From the NCBI GenBank assembly GCA_937951955.1, contig CALGAD010000102.1:1-34498 (forward strand): a DNA stretch of 34,498 nucleotides, written 5' to 3'. The translations under genes were made by a program, and so were the position numbers. The notes under the pieces are model-generated. The model worked only from the letters and a program-made list of their open reading frames with translations. It searched no databases and was not told where the DNA came from. Shown piece after piece: positions 33,719 to 34,498 of this stretch (within the stretch, counting starts at the first letter, position 1; each line of letters begins with the position of its first letter). This stretch comes from an uncultured Bacillaceae bacterium (GTDB lineage Bacteria > Bacillota > Bacilli > Bacillales > Caldibacillaceae).

Positions 33719-33910
33719 TTACATGACATCCCCCCTGTCATGTGGAAATTCTCTTAAACTTTCTCTAATCTGTTTCTTGAAGATATCAATCCCACACGGT
33801 ACTGAAAGATTCAAACCGTTATTTATCGAAATTATGTAAGGAAAGTTTGTGAAGTTATTTTCTTGCACACTTGGATACGGGAGATACGAATAGATGATTG
33901 TGAAAAACAA
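33719..33910 (-). CDS. Small open frame of unknown function in the gcvT leader, possible gene remnant
   Basis: A 63-codon minus-strand frame beginning with TTG lies between the glycine riboswitch terminator and gcvT. Its middle part (YPSVQENNFTNFPYIISINN) and its second half (PCGIDIFKKQIRESLREFP) look more protein-like than random translation, with mixed charged and hydrophobic residues. I do not recognise a family. No good ribosome site precedes the TTG, so it may be the tail of a decayed gene. Its last codons run into the inverted repeat at 33721-33742. Confidence 0.25.
   Translation of the reverse strand: MFFTIIYSYLPYPSVQENNFTNFPYIISINNGLNLSVPCGIDIFKKQIRESLREFPHDRGDVM
33721..33742. repeat. 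Inverted repeat in the gcvT leader
   Basis: ACATGAC and GTCATGT are perfect 7-bp arms around a C/G-rich 9-base centre. It lies about 40 bases upstream of the candidate second gcvT promoter, a position fitting an operator. Without a T-run it is not a terminator. Confidence 0.45.
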
Positions 33911-34089
33911 CTTTTCCTTGCTATTTAACCATTTTTAACTGGTTAAAACTAGATTAGGGATTGAAGTTGTAATAGTTCGAACTGCGCTTCATTAGCAACA
34001 CATGACAATATTTAGACAACTCTCCGTAAAAACGGACTTCTTCTCTCCGGTTTTCTGCATGGAATACCTGAGCCACAATCACGTTATAT

Positions 34090-34103
34090 TCGAAGCGTTT
34101 TCA
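34090..34103 (-). promoter_or_regulatory. Near-consensus cre-like site in the long gcvT leader
   Basis: The minus strand reads TGAAAACGCTTCGA, matching the cre consensus at every fixed position except the penultimate C. It is about 90 bases past the riboswitch terminator. A CcpA block inside a leader is plausible but unproven. Confidence 0.3.
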
Positions 34104-34187
34104 AAAACTGGAAAAACGATTCATTCTGCATTCAACAGTGAAGTTAGCCACCATTTTTCGCAACCTTTGTGTGATCAGCACGCGAAA

Positions 34188-34246
34188 TGCAAAAAAGGAC
34201 AGAAAAAAGGTAAATATGGTGTATATTTACCCTTTCTCTGTCCTTT
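34188..34246 (-). terminator. Riboswitch-associated terminator
   Basis: Read on the minus strand, a 20-bp stem (GGACAGA... paired to ...CTGTCC, two G-U pairs, seven-base loop around TACACCA) is followed by six Ts. Its 5' arm begins immediately after the second glycine aptamer, so ligand binding to the aptamer can influence its formation. This is the expression platform. Confidence 0.88.
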
Positions 34247-34420
34247 TACCTGAGAGATTAACCCTGCCCTCTGCAGGATTTTCCCCGTTGGTGGCTAATC
34301 TCAGCACTCTCCAGAGATGCGTCCCGTTGTAGTCCTTTTACCTGAGAGGTTTGTTCCAAGGGTCTTTTTTTGGAACTTGCTCCTTCGGTGGCAGAACAAT
34401 CTGCACTCTCCTACAACGGT
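34243..34420 (-). ncRNA. Tandem glycine riboswitch (two aptamers)
   Basis: On the minus strand two glycine aptamers lie in series. Aptamer 1 begins GGAGAGTGCAGA, contains GCCACCGAAGGAGCAA and closes with CTCTCAGGTAAAAGGA. Aptamer 2 begins GGAGAGTGCTGAG, contains ACGGGGAAAA and closes with ATCTCTCAGGTAAAAGGA. These are hallmark segments of the gcvT RNA class. CCGTTGTAG before aptamer 1 pairs with CTACAACGG in the linker (9 bp), giving the extra outer stem known for tandem forms. Glycine binding normally prevents termination and switches on glycine cleavage genes. The next gene on this strand is gcvT, but about 650 bases beyond the terminator, much further than usual. Confidence 0.93.
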
Positions 34421-34460
34421 CATCCGCCGTTATGAAATTGTAAATTTTGAATCTATATTT

Positions 34461-34489
34461 AGATTAACCAGATAAATGGAAAATGTCAA
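34461..34489 (-). promoter_or_regulatory. Promoter of the glycine riboswitch transcript
   Basis: A perfect -35 TTGACA (34489-34484) is followed after 17 bases by TAATCT (34466-34461) on the minus strand. It lies about 40 bases before the first aptamer. The -10 is weak. Confidence 0.6.
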
Positions 34490-34498
34490 TAGTTTTTT

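Overview
The window looks like a chromosomal stretch from a low-to-moderate G+C Bacillaceae-type Firmicute. The reasons are strong AGGAGG-like ribosome binding sites with frequent TTG starts, the split GcvPA/GcvPB glycine decarboxylase, a tandem glycine riboswitch, an AdeR-Ald pair, a YkvI-type membrane protein and a consensus CcpA (cre) site. Almost every gene belongs to amino-acid, peptide or one-carbon metabolism. I see no insertion sequence, phage gene, tRNA, rRNA or CRISPR array.

Region 1 (about 1-12.2 kb, minus strand) is one long colinear block read from a good promoter at about 12188. It encodes an M20 dipeptidase, an M20 amidohydrolase, a complete oligopeptide/dipeptide ABC importer (binding lipoprotein, two permeases, two ATPases), a receptor-type winged-helix regulator, and two more M20 amidohydrolases, the last AbgA-like. 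A fifth M20 peptidase (12.2-13.4 kb) is read divergently. This is an uptake-and-hydrolysis island for peptides or N-acyl amino acids.

Region 2 (13.5-21.4 kb) holds a DUF819 membrane protein preceded by the wreck of a regulator, a VanX-type D-Ala-D-Ala dipeptidase with intact catalytic residues but no normal start codon, alanine racemase, alanine dehydrogenase with its PucR-family regulator AdeR, and a divergent YkvI-type membrane protein. Together these could convert D-Ala-D-Ala to L-alanine and then pyruvate, ammonia and NADH.

Region 3 (21.5-25.1 kb) has a YfcC-family transporter, a short-chain dehydrogenase under a probable CcpA site, a VOC-family protein, and two gene-poor stretches with unexplained structure.

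Region 4 (25.4-34.5 kb, minus strand) is the most interesting. A tandem glycine riboswitch with terminator, then gcvT, gcvH, gcvPA, gcvPB, fhs, fchA and folD, all point the same way. Apart from dihydrolipoamide dehydrogenase this is a full glycine <-> CO2 + NH3 + methylene-THF <-> methenyl-THF <-> formyl-THF <-> formate (+ATP) module. The FolD here has lost the lysine and glutamine needed for the cyclohydrolase step in classical bifunctional FolD, and a dedicated cyclohydrolase-family protein (FchA) is encoded upstream of it, so the two steps appear divided between two proteins. The glycine-sensing riboswitch suggests glycine breakdown to formate as the physiological direction, although the same enzymes form the core of the reductive glycine pathway. 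All functional assignments come from sequence motifs read by eye and remembered family features; no database search was run.
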